This document shows positions 31,682 through 42,140 of a stretch of DNA of 64,000 nt, piece after piece. The stretch spans positions 57,748,754 through 57,812,753 of the forward strand of contig NC_087065.1 of NCBI RefSeq assembly GCF_963678635.1. Reading direction: 5' to 3'. The notes under the pieces are model-generated. The model saw only the letters and a program-made list of their open reading frames with translations, was not told the origin of the DNA and did not search any database. The number at the start of each line of letters is the position of its first letter. Within the stretch, counting starts at the first letter, position 1. The translations under genes and the position numbers were made by a program. This stretch comes from Symsagittifera roscoffensis. Lineage: Eukaryota > Xenacoelomorpha > Acoela > Convolutidae.

Positions 31682-33462
31682 ACCTGGCCGTAGCCTCAAA
31701 ATTCATCGATGATGTGAAGAATGATGAACTTCGAACGATGCTAGCAACGCATTACACACCACTATCAACCAATGCGCCAACACCAGAGGAGTTGAGGCTC
31801 AAGTCAAAAGAGTATCTTTTGTTGAAACCTCCTTCGAGATCTGGATACTACAAGAACAATTATGGCAATTATAACAACGGACCAGCAAACCAAGGGAACA
31901 ACTGGTACAAACCGAGGGATGATATGGACAAGAGACGCTCTTGTGCCAATTGCAGTTCAACGGACCATCATGTGTCAGCATGCCCAACTTACAAACAAGG
32001 CATGAAAGCAATAGGCTTTAGCCTCGAGGACGAAGATGCGTCAGAATTGGACCATGAGGATTTCATGAGAGGATTAATTGCAAAATTCGGCCCGAGGTGT
32101 TTCTTTTGCAACTTGGAAGGTCATTTTAAATCAGATTGTCCGCAATTCTGGGATGCAGTGGCAGACATCAAGCATCCAAGACATGAAGAAGCTTTGTCAG
32201 GAGTGAAAGCCAGCAAGGCTCGACTTTTGAGTGAAGCGGAGGCACGCAGAAAGGATAAACCTCAAGAGCTGGCGGCAAAGAAAATGCAAGCGGTAACAGA
32301 GGAGACACGTGAACCGGAACCAGCAACTGCGGCTGATGACTTCAAGATCGATTATAGGGCAGCCGCGAGGGACGCTCTAAATAGAGTGCAGCAGGAACTG
32401 GTGACGAAAGAGATCGAACAAAAAGTGAAACTTGAACTGGAGAATGAGAAACTTCAGGAGCAACTGAATACCTTCGAAGCAACGGAGTTCGAAGAAACTA
32501 AAGCACCAAGCAGTTTGAGCATGAAACTTAATGTGATCTCCGGTCAGAGGTTCGGCATGGTGCCGCAAGGAAGCAAGATACAGTCGATAATCTCAGTGGC
32601 TGGACACCAGGTGATCAGAAATCTGAGTGAATCATCCGAGTTCACTTTGATGCATTTGGACACATATGCAGATTATCTGAGGCAGGTGGAGCCACGCACC
32701 GAGTCGAGAGCTGTGCGAGCACAACTAACGACGGGTGGCCCTCGCATGAAGAAACTTCATGGACGCTACCTAGAGGTCTATGGGCCGTATCAAGTGATGC
32801 TGAACGTGGATGGAATCAGTATCTACACCAGGACTTATGTAACAACAGATGATGACCAAATGGGGCAGATCTATTTGGGTGAGGAGGAGCTCAAAGTCCG
32901 CAGGATAGGCCATGACGCCATGATGGAACAAGACGCAGTACACATTGGGTATGAAGCAGATGTGACCGCACATCTGCTCGACATCAACGGAACAAAAATC
33001 GGAGTCACAGGGCTTCTGGACACAGGAGCGGTAGTGAGTGTGATGCCGATAAAAACTTGGGAAAGAATGGGCTTCACGCGGGAAGATCTAATTCCAACGA
33101 ATCTCCGACTAGCCGCCGCCAATCTAGGAGCTATTTACGTAGCCGGAAGAACACCAATAACGGTCCTCCATATGGGAGGACGGGATCTTTGGATGAGCTT
33201 CCTGGTGGTAGAGAATTTGGACGACGCCGACCAATTCATCTTGGGCAGAGATTTTGTCAGGAATTTTGACGTGATGATTGACTTGAACAACGGTCTGATA
33301 CGGATTAGAAACCCGGACCGGAAGTATGTTAAGAGACCAATTAATAGGATAATAACAGACGAAAACAAGGTACCAATTTTTTTGGATAGAAAAATAAAAA
33401 CTACAACCAGGACAAGCTGTGGTAGCAATTTTTGGAATGAGAAATTTGAATTCGTTAAGTGA
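31678..33462 (+). pseudogene. Nucleocapsid knuckles and aspartic protease of element B
   Basis: A 594-codon frame continuing gag. Two zinc knuckles of form C-x2-C-x4-H-x4-C lie at about residues 90-103 and 142-155. A Lys/Glu coiled coil follows (about 225-265). The retropepsin is at about 430-560: Leu-Leu-Asp-Thr-Gly-Ala active site (about 33,013-33,030) and Phe-Ile-Leu-Gly-Arg-Asp-Phe-Val at the C-terminal dimer strand. The retropepsin cuts Gag and Pol into mature proteins. The frame is lost by a small indel near 33,400, within a polyadenine-rich stretch, and the protein resumes at 33,419. Confidence 0.9.
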
Positions 33463-33855
33463 TAGTAAACAGGTTTGCTTAGTACCGAATCCAAATAGTC
33501 AGAGTTCGGTGATTTTAGGCCGTAGCTTCTCGGTAACGCGAAACGGACTGTGTGTCAGTGTGTTGTTGAACACACTGGACACCACGGTTTCAATCCAGCG
33601 TGGAAAGAAGCTTGGCTACGCTTTGCCGATGAGGAGACACAAAACTTGAAGAAACATAGTGTGAAAAACTGTCCTTATCATGCCAATAAAGATAAAATTT
33701 TAAAGAGGATTAATGAATTAAAATCTATTCATAAATTGTTTTCAATGAAATCCGAAACGGACGACGGCTTATCAAGCTGCTCGAATTTTCCGGAACGCCC
33801 CTCGTCATATGAACTAGAATCTGACAAGCCGGTTTTGCCAGAGATAGAACATTAA
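33419..33855 (+). pseudogene. Protease-RT connecting region of element B
   Basis: Two overlapping frames (33,419-33,649 and 33,550-33,855) hold the segment between protease and RT. Its counterpart in A is continuous (17,129 to about 17,480), with a Gln-Ala-Val-Val-Ala-Leu-Phe block and a Ser-Val...Arg-Gly-Lys-Lys block. The stop at 33,855 and an indel at about 33,640 disrupt it. The region is poorly conserved in the superfamily and gives no function of its own. Confidence 0.7.
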
Positions 33856-33887
33856 AAGGGAAAATAGGTGAGGGAGATTTCGAAAAA

Positions 33888-34630
33888 TTGCGGGACCTCC
33901 TAAATCGGAACGCAGATGTATTTTCAAAACATAAGGCGGATATCGGTTGCTGTAATTTCGTCGAACACGAAATCGAACTAGAAGAGGGCGCAGTTCCCCA
34001 CAGGGAAGGCGCAAGGCGAATGACGCCACACAAATCGGAAGCGTTCCGAGTGGAAATAGAAATGTTGCTTGAATACGACATGATAGAACCATCGAAATCG
34101 CCATGGGCTTGCGGGGTAGTAATGGCGAAAAAGAAAGGGGGCAGCTTAGATTTTGTTCCGACTTTCGTTACTTGAACGCGGTAACGATAAAAGATGCGTA
34201 CCCGATAACGCGAATAGACGAGAGCCTATCTAAGCTTGGTGATGCCAAGTTCTTCACCACATTGGACTTAGGTTCTGCCTTCTGGCAGGTCCCTCTGCGG
34301 AAGAAGGACAGAGAGAAAACTGGATTCGCGTGCGAATTGGGATTATACCAGTGGAAGAGGATGCCCTTCGGCTTGTGCAATGCAACGGCCACTTTTCAAA
34401 GACTGATGGCTCAGGCTTTGACCAGAGTGACCAAGAAGTACGTGAATCTCGTGATGTGTTACGTGGATGACGTAGTCATAGCGACACCGACCCTGGAAGA
34501 CCACATTGATAGGCTCGATGAGGTCTTTGGATGCATGAAAAGAGCAGGATTGAAGTGCAAACCATCGAAGTTGGAAATCCTTAGGGATTCGATAAAGTAC
34601 CTGGGAAAATGGTGGATAGGCATGATGTGA
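33888..34630 (+). pseudogene. Reverse transcriptase of element B
   Basis: Frames 33,888-34,175 and 34,103-34,630 hold the full set of Ty3/gypsy RT blocks: Ile-Glu-Pro-Ser-Lys-Ser-Pro-Trp, Lys-Lys-Gly-Gly, Phe-Arg-Tyr-Leu-Asn, Thr-Leu-Asp-Leu-Gly-Ser-Ala-Phe-Trp, Pro-Phe-Gly-Leu-Cys-Asn-Ala-Thr, and the catalytic Tyr-Val-Asp-Asp at 34,460-34,471. The frameshift lies at about 34,150 and another at about 34,610. The enzyme copies element RNA into DNA in the virus-like particle. Catalytic residues are intact, unlike A, where the box reads Tyr-Glu-Asp-Asp and the front half is deleted. Confidence 0.93.
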
Positions 34631-35861
34631 GGCCGGACCCGGAAGCAGTAGAGGCTGTGTTGACATGGAAGGCTCCGAGAACGGACACACAGCTAATGAG
34701 CTTCCTAGGGTTTGCCAATTACTACCGGGAATTCATAAAGGGATATGCGGTCAAGGTGTACCCGATGCAGAAGCTGATGCGCAACAAGGGGAAAAAGTTC
34801 GAATGGAACGATGAGGCACAGGTTGCTTTCGAGAACATAAAGCGGGAACTGTGCGAAGCGCCAGTGCTAGGCATGCCTACAGAAAAGGGCATGTATGTTC
34901 TTGACACAGACGCATCGGTAGTGGCCATCTCAGGAATCTTGCATCAAGAGCAAGAATGGAACGGAAGAATAGTTCTCCGTCCCATTGCATACGGCAGCAA
35001 GGTCTTGAGTGACACAGAGATGAAATATGGCGCACCAAAAGCAGAAATGTTTGCAGTAGTCACCTTCGTGGAAAAATACCGTGCACGCTTGGGGAGCGCT
35101 CCCTTCAAATTACGCTTGGACAACAGAGCGTTATCTTGGTTGAAGACCTACTCGATGGATCAGAGTTATATTGGTAGATGGATAGTAAGATTGGATGGCT
35201 ACCATATGACAATCGAACATAGGATGCGTGATAAACACCAGAATGCTGACAGCCTCAGCAAGAAAACTGAGTTCTATGAAAGATTGGAGCAGAAGCAGGC
35301 CAATCAGGCGGAAATAAAGGAGGGATTCTCGTTTCTGGACAAAGAAACTTTGAAGCGCTTCCCTTAACGAGATGGTTGGATAAGTCTGGACATCCAATTC
35401 CAGGGCATCCTGAGTTACCTGTAGAGAAAGCAGCCGATATAAAGATCCTATCCAGGGAGGACCCGGTCCCCTTGGATTTGTTGCTGCGCTCGAATCTGGT
35501 CCAGCAAGAACTCTCTCGCATGAACATAAACAGCCTCTCATTATTGGATAGAACGGTGCAAGTCACACCGCAAGTGATGCGGATGCTGGGTGGATTGTTA
35601 GAAAGAGAAATGACCAGAGATGACGCCGAGTGGACAGCAGCAGTGGCATCGCTAACAGTCAGTGAGAAGGTGAAGATCATGCCGTCCAGACGACAGCACG
35701 AAGAGAACGAGAGTGATTGTAGGACAATAGTTCAGCAAATAGTATCCTCAATACCCCACGAGATTTTAACCAGTACTTCTTACGGACAGAAAGAACAGGG
35801 GGCAGCAAGCGAAAGAAAACCGTCACCTTTGTGGACCAGGATAAGGAAGGTGAAAAGGTAG
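34609..35861 (+). pseudogene. RT connection, RNase H and linker of element B
   Basis: Frames 34,609-35,367 and 35,376-35,861. The first has the Phe-Leu-Gly-Phe-Ala-Asn-Tyr-Tyr-Arg connection block, then gypsy RNase H: Asp-Thr-Asp-Ala-Ser (about 34,900), Glu-Met-Lys-Tyr-Gly, Asp-Asn-Arg-Ala-Leu, and the terminal Asp-Lys-His-Gln-Asn-Ala-Asp (about 35,230-35,250). RNase H removes the RNA template. The second frame is a hydrophilic linker unlike that of ordinary gypsy elements. The frames are split at about 35,360 (frameshift) and 35,850. Copy A has a homologous linker, so it is a regular part of this family. Confidence 0.88.
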
Positions 35862-37753
35862 AACAAAACCTGCTGCAAGACTATTTGTCCGGGGAGACGA
35901 ATGATGAGAAAAACCAGCGATCACAAGATCAACACCCGGGAATAGAAAGTTTGTCCGGGGAGTCTGAGATAGACGAGAAAATTCCTGATGAGAAACAGGA
36001 CCTAGAGAACAAGGTTTTGTCCGGGGAGTTCAGATGGATGCAAAGAAAGCACAGACATGATCTGGAGGAGCGTGCAGTCTCCAGCACAACCTCTTCGACG
36101 GATGACGATTCCCGAAACTCAGGAATGGACACCTATTCAGACAGGAACTCGAACTCGGGATCAGAACTGTCAGAACTAGCGATACACACACTACTAGTGG
36201 AAACTCGGGCAAGGGACCTGGACAGAGAGGTGTACCAGGATCCTGACAGCGATCGCTACCTTATACCAAACGAAAGAGTCTTTGACAACGCAGCGGATGA
36301 CTTGGAGACAATAGCGGTATCGAAGCGTTCGATAAGTCTGTTGCCGCAGAAAGAGGTAGTCAGGACTGATCTTCAGCCGTTTAAACAAGAAACACAGCCG
36401 TTGGCGAAGATTTGGTGCGTTAAGATGGAAGAAGACACACACCAGCCCAACGAGCTGAATAGTCAGATGAGGGTCATGAAGTCGTACTTGAAGGCGAGAT
36501 ACAGACTCTCGGATCTTCTAAGGGCGCAGAGAAATGATCGCATGACAAGCAACCTGAAAAGGTGGATCGAGAATGGTTCTCCGGATAAAGGAGATCTCGA
36601 GGAAGATAGTTATCGCATCCTGAGACAGTACTTCATGCAGAAGGAAGGGAGGCTATATTTGAACAAGGACGGGATTGTGGCTTGCAAAAGAAGGGAGGAA
36701 GACAGAGTCCTATACAAGTATAACGCGATAGTGTTACCGCAACTCCATCAGACAGAGCTATTATTCAGGTCACATGATCAGATGGGATATCAGGGGATCG
36801 ACAAAGTTTATCAGAGGATCCTGAAGCGCTTTGAGTGGCCTGGGTTAAAAAAGGCATGCGAGAAGTGGGTAACAGCATGTCTGTCATGCCAACAGGTCAA
36901 GGATCCAAGGAAGTTGCGATTTCCTTTACAATCGATCGAGTCATCTGAATTCAACGAGGTGGTGCAGATAGATCACCAAAAGATATGCATGACAGACAAT
37001 GGTTATAATCAGGTGCTGGTCTTGATAGATCATTTTACGAAGTATGCAGAGGCCGTGCCCTGCATAACTGCCTCGGCGGAAGAGACATGCGACCACCTGA
37101 TCAATACGTTGATAGCAAGACATGGTTTTCCGATGACGTTTCAATCGGATAATGGAACAGCTTTCGTAGGAGAGCTTACGAAAGAGCTTATGAGACGCTC
37201 ACAGGTCGCTCAGGCTCACTCCACGACATACCACCCTCAGACGAATGGCTTAGTGGAAAGACAGAATAGGACGTTAGTGTCGATGCTGAGAGTATATTGT
37301 TCCAGGTACATGACCGATTGGGACAGATACCTTCCACAGGTGATGGGAGCATATAACAGCACGCAACACTCCACCACCGGAGTCAGTCCACACATGATGC
37401 TAACTGAACACGAAAAGTCTTTACCCTTAACCTTCTTCTACCCAGAGTATGAGGGAAAGAAAACGTCCCCGCAGGTCTACGTGAGGGATGCGACCAGACG
37501 CCAACAGGATTTGAACGATTTGTGTAGACGAAAAACTCAGCAAGCACAGGCAAGGCAGAGGAAAAGATTCGACAAGAAAGCAGCTGGTGCAAAGGCTTAC
37601 TCGGTGGGAGGCTACGTATGGGTATTTCAGAACGTTATACCACCGAAAGGGACGAAAAAGCTCCTGAAAAAATGGAGGGGACCCTTCATGATTACAGAGG
37701 TGCACCAGGAGGGACGCTTTTATAGACTGAGTACTGGCCGAGCCGCCCACTAG
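35831..37753 (+). pseudogene. Integrase of element B with GPY/F module
   Basis: 640 codons. The N-terminal 200 residues are an acidic linker with three Leu-Ser-Gly-Glu repeats. The zinc-binding domain has the first His (Ser-His-Asp-Gln-Met-Gly, about 36,770) and Cys-Leu-Ser-Cys-Gln (about 36,885); the second His is Tyr in B, while A has that His but lacks the first. The DDE core has Ile-Asp-His (about 36,970), Ser-Asp-Asn-Gly (about 37,147) and Val-Glu-Arg-Gln (about 37,253). The GPY/F block Trp-Arg-Gly-Pro-Phe is at about 37,675. A nonsense codon at 37,751 (…Ala-Ala-His-stop) cuts it from the tail. No chromodomain is seen. Confidence 0.92.
35884..36028 (+). other. Three internal copies of the polypurine-tract motif
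   Basis: TTTGTCCGGGGAG occurs exactly at 35,884-35,896, 35,950-35,962 and 36,016-36,028, precisely 66 bp apart each. All are read as Leu-Ser-Gly-Glu. The last 11 bases equal the tract abutting the 3' LTR (49,187-49,197). The sequence between the copies is not repeated at the same level. Confidence 0.75.
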
Positions 37754-37791
37754 GAGAACATCAAGCCACACAATCCATCGACAGAAGACTG

Positions 37792-39095
37792 GTGTATACC
37801 TGCAGACATGGAAGAAGGGGTTATCTAATGATGGATCCTGCTTGTGAGGTCAATGAAAAGGGCACCAGGGAGAAGAACGATGGAAACGAAGTCGTAGAGG
37901 AAGGTACGGATACACCGCTGGACCTGGATCCAAACGAGGAGATCGAAGCGGACGATGAAACCTTACCCTACGCAGAGGAAGATTGGCAGGATCCCGAACA
38001 GACAGAAGTTACCAAGAACTTGGAACCGGATCTTCCGTTCACGATACAGACTCGTCAGAAGGACGGGACGAGACCAAGAAAGAAATACAATCCTTACGGT
38101 GACGACTTTGTAGTGGATAGGATAGATCTGAAGAAGATAGTGGAGGAAGTAGTGGGTCTAGAGGAAATAACTGTGTCACAAGACATTGACATAGTCGATG
38201 ATCACGACGATGAGTGGGTTGACGACTGGTCGAAACCCGAGGTAGAATTCGACGACGAGCAACAGCAGTCATATGAACAAGACTTGACGAACCTGCGTGT
38301 CTTAGAGTGGCTGAATGAAACGACCTCGGATCCTGAGGAGACCATCGTCACGATTCAAGACGTAGATCGTGAAAGCATGAAATACATCAAGACCGAACGA
38401 GATGATCTTTCCTGGGCTGCCCAGGAAGGACAGCTACTCATTCCAGCTTCTAACCTTGACTTGATACCCGGTATGCGATCGACGGGGACGTCGGTGGATA
38501 TTTTTGTCCGGGGAGTGGGGGTAGGACTTACCCACACTGAAAACCTGATAATAAAAAAATTGAGAATAGCAAGAGAAACAGGAGAGTTAGAAGCAGAAAC
38601 AGGCGAAGAACCTAAGAAACCTGACATAGGCAGGGTAGTTGAGTCATATTTTAACTTACCAAATGAATATTCAAGTAACATAATACTAACAGACAGTGAT
38701 TTCATACTCACAAATAGAACATGTGCGATAGCAATCACAGCAGACATGAGTTTTAGGACAGCGTTAGCGGCAGACTTTAGGAGAGAATACAAAAACGTGG
38801 AATTCCTTTGGAAGCAAAGACCAGGGATAGGGGCGTAGCGGCCTTAACTCCGGCGGCGTCGCAGATACCGGGAAAATACCTATGCTTCTTGGTAACGAGA
38901 GCGACGGAGAAGCAGCACGTCGTGGACCCAGAGAACCTAGTCTTGTCCTTGACGAGGCTGAGGGACTTCCTCGTGGAAATGAACGTGAAGGAGCTCTCGC
39001 TTCCAGTGTACGATCCAAACAGAGGAAGACTGCATCCTCGGGAATTGTACGCGCTTGTACACGTGATATTCTCTGATACAAACATACAAGTATAA
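37792..39095 (+). pseudogene. Pol tail of element B with C-terminal macro domain
   Basis: Frames 37,792-38,838 and 38,808-39,095. The first 190 residues are acidic and unassigned. After the Phe-Val-Arg-Gly-Val segment (38,513) comes a macro-like domain from about 38,665: a strand plus Asp-Ser-Asp-Phe-Ile-Leu, Cys-Ala-Ile-Ala-Ile...Ala-Asp-Met-Ser-Phe, helix Ala-Asp-Phe-Arg-Arg-Glu-Tyr, Gly-Lys-Tyr-Leu-Cys-Phe-Leu-Val-Thr-Arg, a long helix, Leu-Pro-Val-Tyr-Asp-Pro-Asn-Arg-Gly, and a final helix plus strand. Block order and spacing fit TARG1/ALC1-like macro domains, which bind or hydrolyse ADP-ribose on proteins. A frameshift at about 38,830 splits the domain, and a stop at 39,093 removes the last ten residues. 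Confidence 0.72.
38513..38525 (+). other. Internal copy of the polypurine-tract motif (macro-proximal)
   Basis: TTTGTCCGGGGAG once more, but here read in a different frame (Phe-Val-Arg-Gly-Val) from the three copies at 35.9-36.0 kb (Leu-Ser-Gly-Glu). The DNA is thus identical while the encoded peptide is not. Confidence 0.75.
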
Positions 39096-39526
39096 CATCA
39101 GAAATATTACTTAAGTATAGGCTGAGTGACGAGCGAGAGGTGTTAGGCCAAAGACTGAGTTGTATGTAATATGTGTTATGTTATGTTATGTCATATTATG
39201 AGTTAGGTGATTAGGATCATGGGTAAGTAGGGGTTAGTGACCATGAACAACTGAATGACGATCTTAGGAATAGATCCAAAGTTTGGACTGTCCAATCTTA
39301 GGTCGAATTCCAAAATTTTAGAGACCGATTGATTTTAATAAATTTTAGGATAAATATCTTTTTATCTGGACTGTTTTTAAACAAATTTTAACGACATATG
39401 TTGAGGTGAGACTGACAAGTGTGATATTTGTGACTTTTTTTCTAGATCCTGATCGATCATTTAATTACTCACTTTTGAGTCAAAACCTTGGAATCGAATC
39501 GAATCAAATCAAATCTGAAGAACAGT
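39096..39526 (+). promoter_or_regulatory. Inter-cistronic spacer of element B with candidate 3' splice site
   Basis: About 430 bp without a gene between Pol and the accessory cistron. TGACTTTTTTTCTAG/ATCC ends at 39,445, a pyrimidine tract plus AG 82 nt before the first ATG (39,527). A has CGCTTTTCTAG/ATCC at the matching place, and C has ACATTTCTAG/AG. No other ATG occurs between the acceptor and 39,527. This supports, without proving, expression of the second cistron from a spliced mRNA. Confidence 0.45.
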
Positions 39527-40295
39527 ATGGACAATTTCAACTTGGATGAATTGATGGACCTGGCAGAGGCATATGTAGGACCGATGATAGATGCGATCTA
39601 TCGTCGGCTGATCGATCGAGACTTCGCTCTGGAGGACCCAGAGGTAGTCATGTTGCTGACCGCCCTGATCAACATCTTGGGGCATGACAACCGTGGGGAC
39701 CGCCCCACGGAAGTCCTGTTGATGGCAGCATATGGAGAAAGGGGAGTACTAGACCGCCCGAACATGAGAGTGATGAGGTGGAGAAACGGGGCTCTCTCAG
39801 GGAGTGACTTGGCGAATGAGCCTGGATTGGGAAGTTCTAGGACCTAACAATCAGGTGAGATGCCTATGCCCTCCAAGCCTAAACCGGGGCTGACGAGAAT
39901 GCATCAGGAGATGAACAGCGAGGCGGCCTCGTCTGGTTCACCACTGAGAGCAGCTGTGCCACCAAAAAGGGCGAAAGTAGGACAGAAGGTTCAGACGAAC
40001 CAAACCATGCAAGATCTGGATGAGATGAACGATGAACTGAAAAGTACGAAGAAGGAGCTGGACGAGATGACCAAAAGTAGCGGGTCAAGAAATTGAGCGC
40101 TTGAGGCAGGACTACAAAGAGCAATCGGAACAGATGGCGTTGACAACGGCCTTGGAGAAAGTGATACCTGCAAGGGATATTCCTCGTGGGCAGTCCCCGA
40201 TGGAGCTCTTGACGCCTCGAGAAATCAGTCAAACAACGGAGACACGGCTCCCAGCAGAGACAAATTGAGTAACAATCCCGGATCCTAGTAACACC
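39527..40295 (+). pseudogene. Accessory cistron of element B: helical N-terminus and coiled coil
   Basis: Starts at ATG 39,527, conserved in A (12,273) and C (61,783). The first 105 residues are alpha-helical in character, with a Tyr-Arg-Arg-Leu...Thr-Glu-Val-Leu-Leu-Met core and a Gly-x-Asp-Leu-Ala-Asn/Arg-x-Pro-Gly-Leu motif shared with the diverged element C. A stop at 39,845 separates this from 39,860-40,096, a Lys/Glu coiled coil whose continuation to 40,295 is frameshifted. The coiled coil is much longer in C (about 120 residues). Function unknown; a multimerisation role is plausible. Confidence 0.7.
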
Positions 40296-42140
40296 TTGGG
40301 TGACCCCGTCGTGGAACAAACAGTGAGGAAGCTGATAGAGACAGCTGGACGACTGGTCGCCAACAAGAATGCGCCAGGTTCCGGGGTGACTGCACCCTAT
40401 GGAACGATTGACGACACGGGCAGAGTACGACTCTCCCAGATCGTGATCAGACAGGGGATAAGTGACGTGACACCACTCATGGGGAGTTCGAGGGCCCCAG
40501 AGAGAAGAATACGGAAGATGCCAGTGAAGAAAGTGTCTCGCATAATAGACGTGCAAAAGAATAATCAATTGAAATATAATTTCACGGGAGTTTCGGAGAC
40601 AGATCCGAGGGCCTGCTTCAATCGAGCGACTTGGAGCCCGGCTGTAAACCTGCAGCAACCACCACTCGGGACATCTCATCTGATACTGGGAGACAGCTTG
40701 GTCAGAGTGCTGTCGAATTTGAGAACCTCGTGGGTCACCACGGTGATGGCCTTTGGAGGCGCGACGATAGCCCAGTTATATCGAATGGTGGAACTGATGA
40801 ATCCAGGGAGGATCCCCAATATGATGATCTTAGTTGGGACGAATGACATCTCCAGAGGTTCAGATGAGCAGGAAGCACTATGGGAGTCAATGATGGTGTG
40901 TTTGTTTACTACCCTCTGGCAGAAATTCAATTGCGCGGTACTGACAGTTTGCTCTGTGCCAATGAATACGAGAAGCCTGACAGCATCAGGAAGAAGGCAC
41001 AACGAGGGAGTCGTCAGGTGGAATAACATCCTGAGGAACCTCGCAAGTCTGAACGCCGGAAGAATGATCCTCATGGACATCGAGCATGAGTTGAGAGCTA
41101 TGGATCAGGCCAGACTGACCACGGACGGCATCCACTTCGACAATATCGAAGGACAAGCTTGGTTGAATCGAGTATTCCAAGAGCGGTTGGACGAACTAGA
41201 AGCGGAACTCTTTGACACAGGAGTGCTGAAGGAAGAAGGAACAGCGAGTGACGCGGTGATTACCACCTTTGTGCCTCCTAGCCTGGAAACACGCTTGGGT
41301 ACGGTCCCGGCCGTCACGAACTACAGGCAACAAAGCTCCAGCGAACCAGGTCAAAGGACAGACGTACAGGATCGTCAAGGAGAAGCGCCGATGAGGAGGA
41401 CCATCCATCCTAGGAGAAGAATAGGACCTGTCAACCCAATCGAAGAGACATCCGGCACGTCTAGATCGGACACTAGATCGGTAACTAGATCGGAGACGAC
41501 AAGTAACAGTCGAGAGGAGAGACGTCCGGGCAGAGGCTCGTTGATGTGGTCAAGAACCATACCGTCTCCCTGGCATTTATATAAAGACGAGCTGATGAAG
41601 CTGGATCTCCAGAGGATAAGCTTCATTGAAGATGCAAGGAGGATGCTGAATGGAGCGACGCTATCCATCAGCAGATTGTACTTGATAACCGGCGTAGAAT
41701 GGTTGATAGCCGCTAGCATAAATTTCAGCTCCACGACGGCCTTGAGATTTGCTGACCTAGAGGGACTGCCCTCTAACAACACAATGGGACCAGTGAATGC
41801 GAGACCATTGCAAGATGTGAGGTTGAATCATGATGAGGGGAATCGTGAAGAGAGACCAGGAAGATTCCTGACGACGAGAGCGCCGATTGGACAACACGTG
41901 AAGATATTCAGGCAGCTGACGACACCCCCTGGTCATGTGAAGGAGAGAATATACCCAAAACTAGTGAATCAAGATGGTGATGCCCAAAGATACGGCAGAT
42001 TGAAAGCGATAAAGAAAGATGAGACCATCTTCGCCGCCTATGACAAAGCAGAAATGAGGAAGGCCAAGATTATGATAGTAGCGAATTCAGAGTTGGTTTT
42101 GTGTACACCTCCAAGTCTCTGTTTTGGCCGGACGTCATAA
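40296..42140 (+). pseudogene. Accessory cistron of element B: SGNH/GDSL esterase domain
   Basis: A 614-codon frame. The SGNH domain spans residues about 125-300: Leu-Gly-Asp-Ser-Leu (block I, nucleophile Ser, about 40,690), Phe-Gly-Gly-Ala (block II), Val-Gly-Thr-Asn-Asp (block III, about 40,834) and Asp-Gly-Ile-His-Phe (block V, about 41,125). All four catalytic positions are kept. Such domains hydrolyse acyl or acetyl esters; the substrate here is unknown. A Ser/Arg/Thr-rich linker follows (about 375-420), then a segment shared with C containing Asp-Leu-x-Gly-x-Pro...Met-Gly-Pro (about 485-500). The frame ends where the second SGNH-like domain begins, by a frameshift near 42,105. Confidence 0.85.

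Noticed and set aside
35831-36030. Leu-Ser-Gly-Glu repeats as a protein repeat domain
   Set aside because: Only the 13 bases are conserved, the residues between are not, and the same DNA is read in another frame before the macro domain.
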